Shown: positions 1 through 10,009 of the stretch, piece by piece | Layout: each line of letters starts with the position of its first letter | How positions within the stretch are numbered: position 1 is the first letter of the stretch | DNA from: Thermonema lapsum | Lineage (GTDB): Bacteria; Bacteroidota; Bacteroidia; Cytophagales; Thermonemataceae | Assembly (NCBI RefSeq): GCF_011761635.1 | Contig: NZ_JAASRN010000002.1 | Coordinates: 1-64,000 of the forward strand | DNA: 64,000 bases | Direction: 5' to 3' | Translations under genes and position numbers: made by a program | Notes under the pieces: generated by a model | Told to the model about the DNA's origin: nothing | The model's input: only the letters and a program-made list of their open reading frames with translations | Databases searched by the model: none

Positions 1-122
1 TTGGCTGTTGATTTTCGAGTAACTGTAAAATTATAGTGACACTTTTTGCATTTGTACCTTTGCACTCCTTTAATTTTACCATTTTTTACTTTTTCGCTAC
101 TTTTACACCTTGGACACTTCAT
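1..122 (-). CDS. IS1-family transposase, N-terminal zinc-finger part (partial)
   Basis: Forty codons run from the ATG at 120-122 to the window edge with no stop. The peptide starts MKCPRCKS and later has YKCKKCHYNFTV, giving two CxxC pairs. This is the zinc ribbon that opens the InsA-like part of IS1-family transposases common in Bacteroidota and cyanobacteria. The tail RKSTA matches the family pattern that precedes its helix-turn-helix. The catalytic DDE part is outside the window. The gene is too short for the family to be certain; an IS1595-like zinc ribbon is the main alternative. Confidence 0.65.
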   Translation of the reverse strand, partial: MKCPRCKSSEKVKNGKIKGVQRYKCKKCHYNFTVTRKSTA

Positions 123-160
123 GACTTTTTTGCTACAAAATTATGAAATCTATATTTAGT
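1..160 (-). mobile_element. Partial IS1-family insertion sequence (one end)
   Basis: The left edge holds the 5' end of a transposase gene read leftward (1-122) plus a short AT-rich stretch to about 150-165. There a glycan-operon methyltransferase gene stops abruptly. The other end of the element lies outside the window, so terminal repeats and target duplication cannot be seen. The right boundary is inferred from the methyltransferase truncation and is good to about 10-15 bases. Confidence 0.6.
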
Positions 161-380
161 TAGCAAGTCCTAATTTTTTATTGTTTTCACAGGCAGATTC
201 GTTTAAGTCAATGCCAATACCTTTCCATCCCATTTTAAGAAAAACACTTGAAACATAACCTTTTCCACTACCAATTTCTAAGAATTTTTTTTCAGAAAGA
301 GATTTTGAATAGAATTCTAATCTTTCTCTTAAATATAAATTTTGCAATATATTTCCAGGAGGTAGATTTACATAACTCAT
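156..380 (-). pseudogene. Class I SAM methyltransferase, 3'-truncated by IS insertion
   Basis: This 74-codon remnant contains the SAM-binding motif I (FLEIGSGKGYVSS) and the acidic end of the next strand (GIGIDLN). It stops after about 50 residues of a Rossmann fold that normally needs 180-250. The stop sits where the IS element begins, so the gene was probably complete before insertion. Its ATG overlaps the stop of the upstream glycosyltransferase by four bases (ATGA type), which indicates translational coupling in a glycan operon. The remnant is most likely non-functional because motifs IV-VI and the substrate-binding parts are missing. Confidence 0.7.
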
Positions 381-1309
381 TTTTCTAAGTTTAATAATTC
401 CTTTATTACAAATTTTGGTCTACTTTTTACTTGCTCAAACATTTTTCCAATGTAAAGACCAATAATACCTAATGAGAACAAAACTGCTCCAAGTGTAAAT
501 AATAAAAGCATAAATAAACTTGGCCAACCTTTGGCATAGCCGTGAATAAAATAACTGATTAGCAAATAAATAATTCCAATGATAGAAAAAAATGAAATGA
601 TGAATCCAATATAGATATTAAACCGCAACAATTTATCGGATTGAAAAACAATGGCTACTAATGCGTGTTCGAATAATCTTTTAAAGTTATATGAACTTTT
701 ACCTGCTTTTCTTTCGTAGTGTTCTATTTCTATAAATGATTGTTTAAATCCTAACCACCTTAGTACTAAAAGATAATGAAATTGATAATCTCCAAATTGC
801 AGAAAGGCATCTGCTACTTTTCTATTAATAATACTAAAAGATCCAACTTGTTGGCTAGTAAGTAATCGCTTATCGTCTATGAGGTAATTGTAAATAAATG
901 AAAAAATTTTGGTCATTACATTTTTCCACCAGGCATGTGCCCTTTTTTGTTTAAGAGTAAAAACAATATCATTCCCTTCCTGCAATTTTTTTACCAGGTC
1001 AGGGATATATTTAGGGTCCTCTTGAAGGTCGCAATCCATTACAATTATTGCATCTCCTCTTGAGTGTTTTATTCCGCACAAGATAGCAGGATGTTGTCCA
1101 AAATTTCTGCTTAAACTAATGCCTATTATTTTGGGATTTTCTTTGCATAATTTTTGGATAATGTCCCAACTATTATCAGGAGAGTCATCATTTACATAAA
1201 TAATTTCATAATCATTAGTGATTTTACTTAATTCATCAATTAACTTTTGAGTAAGGAGCTGAATAGTTTCTTGAGATTTATATACTGGTATAACTACACT
1301 GATTTTCAT
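377..1309 (-). CDS. GT2 glycosyltransferase, GtrB/DPM1-like with two C-terminal TM helices
   Basis: The 310-residue protein has a GT-A domain (about residues 1-225). It begins ISVVIPVYKS, has the nucleotide-binding VNDDSPD region, and a metal-binding MDCDLQEDP (DxD type) near residue 90. Two long hydrophobic segments follow (about 232-256 and 264-290). This is the layout of polyprenyl-phosphate sugar transferases such as GtrB and ArnC, which charge undecaprenyl phosphate with a sugar at the inner membrane. The gene sits between a WbqC-family gene (3-base gap) and a methyltransferase remnant (4-base overlap), all AT-rich, which suggests a surface-glycan operon. The donor sugar cannot be read from the sequence. 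Confidence 0.85.
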   Translation of the reverse strand: MKISVVIPVYKSQETIQLLTQKLIDELSKITNDYEIIYVNDDSPDNSWDIIQKLCKENPKIIGISLSRNFGQHPAILCGIKHSRGDAIIVMDCDLQEDPKYIPDLVKKLQEGNDIVFTLKQKRAHAWWKNVMTKIFSFIYNYLIDDKRLLTSQQVGSFSIINRKVADAFLQFGDYQFHYLLVLRWLGFKQSFIEIEHYERKAGKSSYNFKRLFEHALVAIVFQSDKLLRFNIYIGFIISFFSIIGIIYLLISYFIHGYAKGWPSLFMLLLFTLGAVLFSLGIIGLYIGKMFEQVKSRPKFVIKELLNLEK

Positions 1310-1312
1310 AAA

Positions 1313-2026
1313 TTATTTAGTAGTATATTTAAGAAATTGCTTACTATTTTTTCCTTCATTTAATAGTAAATCAATAATACTTACTTTATGTTCAAAAGGT
1401 GGATGTAATTGTGCATATTCTTTGTAGCCGCTGTAATCTAACCAATGCACTTTGATATTATGTTTTTCAAAAAGAGTAATATCCAAATAAGATTGAGCGG
1501 CTGGTCCTGAATAATAATCTGTAGCATTGGCAAGTTGGCATATTTCAATTAATCGTAAATTTCTATCTTCGCTTTGATATGGATATTCATATGAAAATTT
1601 CATTGGTGTATGAATATCAAGGTATTTACAAATTTCGGACAAAAATAAATAATTTATTTCAGACAAGTATACAAAATTTTTTGCTTTTTGATAAATGTTT
1701 TCTAAAAACGGAAATACTTCTTTAAAGTGTTGTGCTTTGGCATAATTTAATTTTATTGCTTTAAGATGATCGTCTGCCCAGTTTTTATCACTAATCTTGG
1801 TTTCTTTAATTTTTTGAAAATATTTTCCTTTTACTTCTACAGGAATTGTAAGCCACTGCAAGCCCTGATAAGTTTTAATTAAATTTCTGTTACGCCAATC
1901 TCTGCGAGTATATTGAACATCATCATATAATATAAATTCATCAACTAATGCAATACTGTCAAAATAACCTTTCCATGGAATATAATTCGACTGCGTGATA
2001 ATTACTTTTTTTCTTGTTGGGCTCAT
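1313..2026 (-). CDS. WbqC family protein
   Basis: The 237-residue protein shows the WbqC-family pattern: an N-terminal ITQSNYIPWKGYFD stretch, then the region around VDEFILYDDVQYTRRDWRNRN, and a C-terminal GYKEYAQLHPPFEHKVSIIDLL. WbqC-like proteins are found in O-antigen and other polysaccharide clusters; their exact reaction is poorly defined. It is the first gene of a three-gene leftward operon with the GtrB-like transferase and the truncated methyltransferase. Codon use is AT-rich, like its neighbours and unlike the rest of the window, consistent with acquisition as part of a variable glycan locus. Confidence 0.88.
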   Translation of the reverse strand: MSPTRKKVIITQSNYIPWKGYFDSIALVDEFILYDDVQYTRRDWRNRNLIKTYQGLQWLTIPVEVKGKYFQKIKETKISDKNWADDHLKAIKLNYAKAQHFKEVFPFLENIYQKAKNFVYLSEINYLFLSEICKYLDIHTPMKFSYEYPYQSEDRNLRLIEICQLANATDYYSGPAAQSYLDITLFEKHNIKVHWLDYSGYKEYAQLHPPFEHKVSIIDLLLNEGKNSKQFLKYTTK

Positions 2027-2074
2027 ATTAAATTTGAGGTAAAGCTTACTTTAAATATAATGGCACAGAGAGTT

Positions 2075-2082
2075 CAAATGTA
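2075..2082 (-). promoter_or_regulatory. Possible -7 box of the WbqC operon
   Basis: On the minus strand the bases read TACATTTG, matching the Bacteroidota TAnnTTTG consensus, about 50 bases before the WbqC start. No good -33 TTTG is visible at the usual distance. The 147-base divergent gap 2027-2173 must also hold the promoter of the plus-strand membrane-protein gene, for which I see no clear box. Confidence 0.3.
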
Positions 2083-2173
2083 AAACCACTGCATAAATTA
2101 GCTCCTGATATAAATAGTTTATAAAGATACATCCGTAAATTTATGTCAAAAATGTAACAAAAAGAAGAATATT

Positions 2174-4108
2174 ATGTGGCTTACCTTTATTACTAACTGC
2201 ATAGGGTTCATAACGGCAGTGGTTCTCATTGTGGTATCTGGTTTTGTGCTTCTTAAACTATTCAAAATCAAAACTGGGCTTGCTCTTCTTTCCTATCCCT
2301 CTATCTTGATTTACCTACTCACCGGTATCCTTGCGTGGGTCACTGCAACCAGCATCTTTCTTACACGTGGCAAAACCATTTTTCTTTTTGTTATACCTGT
2401 CATAGCTCTCTATCTCTTCTTATTTCGGAAAAGTAAACATACAGAAGAGCAACCTATTTTCAACTCAATCTCTCCAAGTCCAGCTTTACAGCTTTTGAAG
2501 CTTGCCCTTCTGCTCCTTGGTATCTATACTTTTTTTTTCGTAATCTCGTATGACTTTCAAAATAATGCTTGGCAAATAGTGCATGGCGATTACCTATATT
2601 ATGCCAAGGTAGCATGGCATATAGGGAAGCATGGTGTAGAATCGGCGGTCTTTCTCCCACCAGAAGTAACAACTAACCCCCCTCTGTTTCCCTATCACTA
2701 CATAGAGCTTTGGTTAACTTATATTTTCTATACTCTCGGTATAGCATCCACCACCTATGTAAGCCTCTTATTGATAGTATATCCTTTGTTTTTGTTTAGC
2801 ATAGTTATCGCCATTGCTTCCTTGTTAATGTTCAATAGGGGGCGTTTCCCCTTGATTCAAGCCTTATTACTCTCTTCGCTTACAGGCATATACATCCCTA
2901 TATATAAACATGTTCATATTTTTCGATACATTGACACCTTTTTCATAAACCCATGGTCTTATTTCAAAATATCTATTCCATTCTTGTTTTTAGCCTCCTA
3001 CCTCGTCATCAGCTTCATTCCAAGATTTAAAACATATAAATACCTCCCTCTTTTACTGCTTCCATTGGGTTATACCACTATTTTTCCGGCTTGGTGCATA
3101 GCTTCAGCAGGATTACTACTCTATTTATGGCTTAGGAAAAAACACACCAAGTTCTGGGCATTCCTATTTTGCTTTGTCGTCTGCACAGCAAGTATTCTAC
3201 TGTTTTATACATTCACAGCCACAGAAGTCATGCAAGCTACTCAAAGTGGTATTGGTCGATTGCTTACCTTATCTGGTCTACGCTTATCATTCAACATCAC
3301 AATCGGAAGCTTTTTACAATTAGGATTACTGTATGCCCCTTGGCTTGTTTGTATCTTCTTTCTGTGGAAAGAAAGTAGAAAAGTGTATAGTGTGCAATAT
3401 CTCTTATGGCAAGAGCCAATTACTTACTTTATTGCATCAATAATAAGTGGTGTTTTGGCATGGGGAATTTTGCAGACTCAGGTCGATACGGTTCAATTTA
3501 TAACAAACTTCGGTGTACCAGCAAGTGCACTACTCATCATACTGTTACTTACCAAATTGTTGCCCAATACAAAAAATCACATAGTAAAAGGCGGTATACT
3601 TCTCTTAGTTTTATTCTCCTTTGTAATCCCCCCTATTCGACACTTTACATACTCATTCAACTACCCACATCATGCCGTAGCAAAGCTAAAAGATTTTAGT
3701 AAAATCACTGCATGGTACCTACCCATAAAAGGAAGTGACTCTTTTTTTTCCCTTAACGGGCTTTCTTGCATTTCTTGTAACCATCCTATCCTATACTATC
3801 CAGAGTTTTACAGCATCCAAATATATCCTGTTGATATTGAATCAATCCCCTCTAACGACCCTCACTACGAAGACAAAAAACGCCTACTTAAAAACAGAGC
3901 ATTTGAGTACTACATTCGCTCGCTTAAGAGCAAAGGCAAGTACACCTCCATAGAAGATGCCCAACGCTCCCTTATCCGTGAATTTGGCATTGAGCTGATA
4001 ATCACGCGCTCAGATATTTACTTACCTCCGCACCTGCAAGCACTTGTTAAAGATTCCTTAGAAGAAAAAGGATTCAAATACATGATTTTAAAGAAAAGCG
4101 AGAACTAA
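2174..4108 (+). CDS. Polytopic membrane protein, possible GT-C-type glycosyltransferase
   Basis: The 644-residue protein has many hydrophobic helices (at least eleven) over the first 500 residues, then a soluble C-terminal part of about 150 residues with SIQIYPVDIES and ELIITRSDIY. A loop near residues 135-185 carries HGDYLYYAKVAWHIG and later PYHYIELWL. An acidic residue in a large outer loop followed by aromatic-rich motifs is seen in GT-C glycosyltransferases that use polyprenyl-phosphate sugars. I cannot assign it to a named family. It is divergent from the glycan operon and its 3' end lies four bases from the convergent uvrB stop. A role in surface-glycan assembly is inferred from context and fold only. 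Confidence 0.6.
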   Translation: MWLTFITNCIGFITAVVLIVVSGFVLLKLFKIKTGLALLSYPSILIYLLTGILAWVTATSIFLTRGKTIFLFVIPVIALYLFLFRKSKHTEEQPIFNSISPSPALQLLKLALLLLGIYTFFFVISYDFQNNAWQIVHGDYLYYAKVAWHIGKHGVESAVFLPPEVTTNPPLFPYHYIELWLTYIFYTLGIASTTYVSLLLIVYPLFLFSIVIAIASLLMFNRGRFPLIQALLLSSLTGIYIPIYKHVHIFRYIDTFFINPWSYFKISIPFLFLASYLVISFIPRFKTYKYLPLLLLPLGYTTIFPAWCIASAGLLLYLWLRKKHTKFWAFLFCFVVCTASILLFYTFTATEVMQATQSGIGRLLTLSGLRLSFNITIGSFLQLGLLYAPWLVCIFFLWKESRKVYSVQYLLWQEPITYFIASIISGVLAWGILQTQVDTVQFITNFGVPASALLIILLLTKLLPNTKNHIVKGGILLLVLFSFVIPPIRHFTYSFNYPHHAVAKLKDFSKITAWYLPIKGSDSFFSLNGLSCISCNHPILYYPEFYSIQIYPVDIESIPSNDPHYEDKKRLLKNRAFEYYIRSLKSKGKYTSIEDAQRSLIREFGIELIITRSDIYLPPHLQALVKDSLEEKGFKYMILKKSEN

Positions 4109-4112
4109 TTCC

Positions 4113-6149
4113 CTACCTTTCCCTTTTCTTCAACTGCTCTTTCAAGGCAAAGAGCTCGTCGCGCAAAGCTGCTGCCTGTATGAAGTTCAAGTCTTTGGCA
4201 GCAGCTTCCATGGCTGCCTGTACCTCTTTGATACGCGCTTTCAGTGCTGCAACATCCATGGCGTCGTAGGCTTGTGTCGGCTCGGCTACCTGCTTGCTTT
4301 CACTCTGCATTACTTTATAGCCTTTACTTTCCTTGCCTTGCCCCACCAAGCGGCTGCGCTCCAAAATGGCTTCTTTGGACTTGAGCACTGTCTTCGGCAC
4401 AATACCATGCCTACGATTGTAGACTTCCTGCTTGGCTCGCCGACGGTTGGTTTCATCAATGGCTTTTTGCATTGACTTTGTGATATGGTCAGCATACATC
4501 AGCACTCGCCCGTTGGCATTGCGGGCAGCCCGTCCGATGGTCTGAATCAGCGAACGCTCATCACGCAAGAAGCCTTCCTTATCGGCATCCATGATAGCCA
4601 CTAAGGATACCTCTGGCAAATCCAAGCCTTCACGCAGCAGGTTTACCCCTACCAGTACATCGAACTGACCCAGACGCAAATCGCGCAGTACTTCTACACG
4701 CTCGAGCGCATCCAACTCCGAGTGGATATAACGTGCCCGTATGCCTATTTTGTCCAGATAACGACTCAACTCTTCTGCCATACGCTTGGTGAGCGTCGTT
4801 ATCATCACTCGCTCACCTTTGGCGGTGGTTGCAGCAATTTCGTCCAGTAAATCGTCAATTTGGTTCAAGGTGGGGCGCACTTCTATGAGGGGGTCTAACA
4901 AGCCCGTAGGGCGTACCACCTGCTCCACCACAGCCCCCCCTGACATCTCCAACTCATAGCTTGCGGGCGTCGCACTCATAAATATGACTTGATGAATCAG
5001 AGACTCGAACTCTTCGAAACGCAGCGGGCGGTTGTCCAAGGCTGCCGGCAAACGAAAGCCATGCTCTACCAATGACAGTTTGCGCGCACGGTCTCCGTTA
5101 TACATGCCCCGTATTTGCGGGATGGTTACATGGCTCTCGTCTATCACCATAAGATAATCATCTGGGAAATAATCGAGCAAACAGAAAGGTCGCTGCCCCG
5201 GTTGCCGGCGGTCAAAGTAGCGTGAATAATTCTCTATACCAGAGCAATAGCCCAATTCGGCAATCATTTCAAGGTCAAAGAGAGTGCGTTCTTTCAAGCG
5301 GCGCGCCTCTTCGCTTTTACCTTCTTTTTCAAAAAAAGCCACCTGCTTTTCCAAGTCCTCTTCTATTTCGCGCATGGCTATGTCCAACACTCCCTTACCG
5401 GTAATAAACAGGTTGGCTGGAAAGATACGGATATAATCTTCATTGCTGATTTTTTTTCCCGAATCAGGTTCTATACGACTAATTTCATCAATTTCATCAT
5501 CAAAGAAACTGATGCGATATGCCCAATCGGCATAGGCAGGAAACACATCTACTGTGTCGCCTTTTACGCGGAAGCTGCCATGCACAAAATCACCTTCGGT
5601 GCGGTGATACATGATATCGACCAGCGAGAAGAGAAAATCTCGCATGTTGCACTGCTGCCCGCGTTTCAGATGAATGGTGCTGCGCGCAAACTCATCGGGA
5701 TTGCCCATGCCGTAAATGCACGATACCGACGCCACGACTATCACGTCGTTGCGCCCCGACAGTAAAGCCGAAGTAGCACGCAACCGCAGTTTTTCTATTT
5801 CTTCGTTGATAGCTAATTCTTTTTCTATGTAGGTATCGGTGGTGGCTATGTATGCCTCTGGCTGGTAATAGTCATAGTAGGAAATGAAATACTCTACGGC
5901 ATTATTTGGGAAAAACTGCTTGAACTCGCCGTAAAGCTGCGCTGCCAATGTTTTATTGTGACTGATAATCAAAGTGGGCTTATTGAGTTGGGCAATCACA
6001 TTGGCAATGGTAAATGTTTTGCCCGAGCCAGTTACACCCAGCAGCGTTTGTGCCTTTTCGCCCCGACGGATGCCTTCCACCAGCTGACGGATAGCTTGTG
6101 GCTGGTCGCCTGTAGGCTGAAAAGGAGCTTTTAGTTCAAATTGACTCAT
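4113..6149 (-). CDS. uvrB: UvrABC system protein B (excision nuclease subunit)
   Basis: The 678-residue protein has the family's usual length and order: Walker A GVTGSGKT (about 38-45), the beta-hairpin tyrosines in ISYYDYYQPEAY that insert between DNA strands, the DEAD-like box VIDESHVT, helicase motif VI in IQTIGRAARN, and a C-terminal UVR motif for UvrC/UvrA binding in the last 40 residues. UvrB receives damaged DNA from UvrA and loads UvrC in nucleotide excision repair. The gene stands alone and converges on the membrane-protein gene with a 4-base gap. Confidence 0.98.
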   Translation of the reverse strand: MSQFELKAPFQPTGDQPQAIRQLVEGIRRGEKAQTLLGVTGSGKTFTIANVIAQLNKPTLIISHNKTLAAQLYGEFKQFFPNNAVEYFISYYDYYQPEAYIATTDTYIEKELAINEEIEKLRLRATSALLSGRNDVIVVASVSCIYGMGNPDEFARSTIHLKRGQQCNMRDFLFSLVDIMYHRTEGDFVHGSFRVKGDTVDVFPAYADWAYRISFFDDEIDEISRIEPDSGKKISNEDYIRIFPANLFITGKGVLDIAMREIEEDLEKQVAFFEKEGKSEEARRLKERTLFDLEMIAELGYCSGIENYSRYFDRRQPGQRPFCLLDYFPDDYLMVIDESHVTIPQIRGMYNGDRARKLSLVEHGFRLPAALDNRPLRFEEFESLIHQVIFMSATPASYELEMSGGAVVEQVVRPTGLLDPLIEVRPTLNQIDDLLDEIAATTAKGERVMITTLTKRMAEELSRYLDKIGIRARYIHSELDALERVEVLRDLRLGQFDVLVGVNLLREGLDLPEVSLVAIMDADKEGFLRDERSLIQTIGRAARNANGRVLMYADHITKSMQKAIDETNRRRAKQEVYNRRHGIVPKTVLKSKEAILERSRLVGQGKESKGYKVMQSESKQVAEPTQAYDAMDVAALKARIKEVQAAMEAAAKDLNFIQAAALRDELFALKEQLKKRER

Positions 6150-6278
6150 AATGAAGTGAGGTTCAGTTGCTTGTGTTGATTTACCGCTTTTAACAACAAA
6201 ATAAAGGGGCTTTAAATTCCTCCCTCCGGCGAGGCACGGTTCTTTTCAAGAGACCGAAGAAAGGTGGAGAATGAAAAC

Positions 6279-6307
6279 AGGCGTCTGCCTTTTGCAAGAC
6301 AGACGCC
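6279..6307 (-). terminator. Probable intrinsic terminator of gyrB
   Basis: On the minus strand an 8-bp perfect stem (GGCGTCTG / CAGACGCC) with a 12-base loop lies about 25 bases after the gyrB stop and is followed by TGTTTTC. The U-run is short, so termination strength is uncertain. Confidence 0.6.
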
Positions 6308-6332
6308 CGCTGAGGAGCCGGTCAAGCCAGCA

Positions 6333-8339
<2,007 letters not shown>

Positions 8340-8414
8340 TTATCCTCTCTTCGCTACGAAAAGACAGTTTATTTATGTAAAGATACGAAAAAAATGGGGA
8401 TTTTGAAAGATTTT

Positions 8415-9860
8415 TCAATGATTAAATGACTGATGCAAGGAAAAAAGATGCTGCCTATTTTTTTGTATTTTTTCGTGAAGTAATCGCATCTTTTCGCCAG
8501 AAGCAGTAAGCTCTCCGGTCTTTGCCAACCAGCAGTCACATAGCCTGTAGGCAATGCCAGTAAGACGCGCCAGCTGCACCCAGCTCACATAAGGCTGAAT
8601 ACTTCCCATCTCTATTTGATGCAGTAGGTCATCTACCAGCTCACCTATCTCATCGCCCAATACATACAAATGCTCTTCCCAAGAAACTGCCTGCACGCAA
8701 ATGTTCAGCAGATTCAAAGTGCGACTTACCACAGCATAGTCATGGCGCCCAAAGTGATAAATTTGGTCAAAAGCTTGGTTTACAATTTGGTCAAAAGTAA
8801 CACTGCGGACATACAGGGGCTCGGAACGATAACGGTTGATTTGTCTGGTAGGCATGCGATACTCGGTAAGTGACAGCACCAACTGCCCCAAATAATCCAA
8901 GCAATTGATAGCAGTGGTAGGGTCATTCACTGCTGGCGATATTGCCCGCACGGCGATATCGACTATCTGACGGATACCGAAATGGATGTCTTGACGAAAA
9001 CTACGAAACTGCCCAACCGAATAGCAGCTTTGCAAAAAACGAACGGTCTTTCTGCTCATGTGTTGCCGCTCCATTTCGCTGAGCTCTTCGCTCAAACGAA
9101 AACGGAAGATGGGAGCACCAGCAGTTAAGAAGGCGCCTACACTCCTGCTTTGCTCTATGAATACAATTTGCGGATGGCGACGCAGCCACTTCCTTATACG
9201 CTCATAATCAACCTCTTGTATATAACCAAAGCGGATGCTTTTCACATATTCATCGGCAGTGGATATTTCCGGCGAATCTACTCTTTCCATCTGCTCCCAC
9301 TCCTTGGCTTCTTCTGCAACCACATCCAAGGTATGAAGAGCTATTTTGCGAATGATGTGTGCGGCATTGATATTTTGGGCGATGGTCAAAATAAAATGAG
9401 GCAACAGCACTGCAAGCAATATAATAGCCCCGTAAACGGCTACATTAGCCCATACCGTAGCTTCATAACTCAAAGGGATATGGGATGGCGAGGGTGCTAA
9501 CACCCAAAATTTGATAACCAAACAAAAGATTATCCAGCTCAAGAAGCTTCCCAAGGTAATTTGCGTATATAAATCTTGCGAAAGCAAATGACGGATGACT
9601 CGAGGTGAAAACTGCGTAGAAGTAAGCTGCAAAGCCACAATAGTAATAGAATAAGTAGTAACTACGATACCCGCCAACAAACCAATGAGCAGGTTCATGA
9701 TGTCGTGGAATGTCTGAACAGTGGCATAAATCAGGAAAGTACCATGCAGCATGTAAACAGCCACTGCTGCCACGCCTGCCAGCAGAAAAATCATAAGGAA
9801 AGAGGGTCCTTTCAGTAAAAGAAGTGCCTCCCTTCTCAACTCTCTGTATTTCAAAGACAT
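8415..9860 (-). CDS. DUF2254 family membrane protein
   Basis: The 481-residue protein has four hydrophobic helices in the first 180 residues, then a long soluble domain. Family marks include GIVVTTYSITIVALQLTSTQFSPRV (cut here to its core ALQLTSTQFSPR) after TM2 and the conserved RAISPAVNDPTTAINCLD near residue 310. DUF2254 proteins are widespread inner-membrane proteins of unknown function. The gene lies 84 bases upstream of gyrB on the same strand, with a likely gyrB promoter between, so co-transcription is not required. No partner gene suggests a role. Confidence 0.88.
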   Translation of the reverse strand: MSLKYRELRREALLLLKGPSFLMIFLLAGVAAVAVYMLHGTFLIYATVQTFHDIMNLLIGLLAGIVVTTYSITIVALQLTSTQFSPRVIRHLLSQDLYTQITLGSFLSWIIFCLVIKFWVLAPSPSHIPLSYEATVWANVAVYGAIILLAVLLPHFILTIAQNINAAHIIRKIALHTLDVVAEEAKEWEQMERVDSPEISTADEYVKSIRFGYIQEVDYERIRKWLRRHPQIVFIEQSRSVGAFLTAGAPIFRFRLSEELSEMERQHMSRKTVRFLQSCYSVGQFRSFRQDIHFGIRQIVDIAVRAISPAVNDPTTAINCLDYLGQLVLSLTEYRMPTRQINRYRSEPLYVRSVTFDQIVNQAFDQIYHFGRHDYAVVSRTLNLLNICVQAVSWEEHLYVLGDEIGELVDDLLHQIEMGSIQPYVSWVQLARLTGIAYRLCDCWLAKTGELTASGEKMRLLHEKIQKNRQHLFSLHQSFNH

Positions 9861-9965
9861 AAAGCAGGTATTTTATTATCTAATAGCCTATGCAGCAAAA
9901 CAGGGCAGAGTACAATTTAGTCAAAAAAACTTGCACTGGAAAGAAAAGCCCCTGTTATTGTAGTG

Positions 9966-9997
9966 AAATAGAGCCATCTCTTTATCAGAGAAGGCTC
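9966..9997 (-). terminator. Intrinsic terminator after the Kdo/sulfatase operon
   Basis: Just downstream of the sulfatase stop, the minus strand folds as GAGCC-T-TCTCT, loop GATAA, AGAGA-T-GGCTC: ten base pairs with one T/T mismatch, followed by TATTTC. It would end the kdsA-to-sulfatase transcript. The reverse strand also has TTTTC after the stem, so it may act in both directions. Confidence 0.6.
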
Positions 9998-10009
9998 CGT
10001 TTTCCTTTG

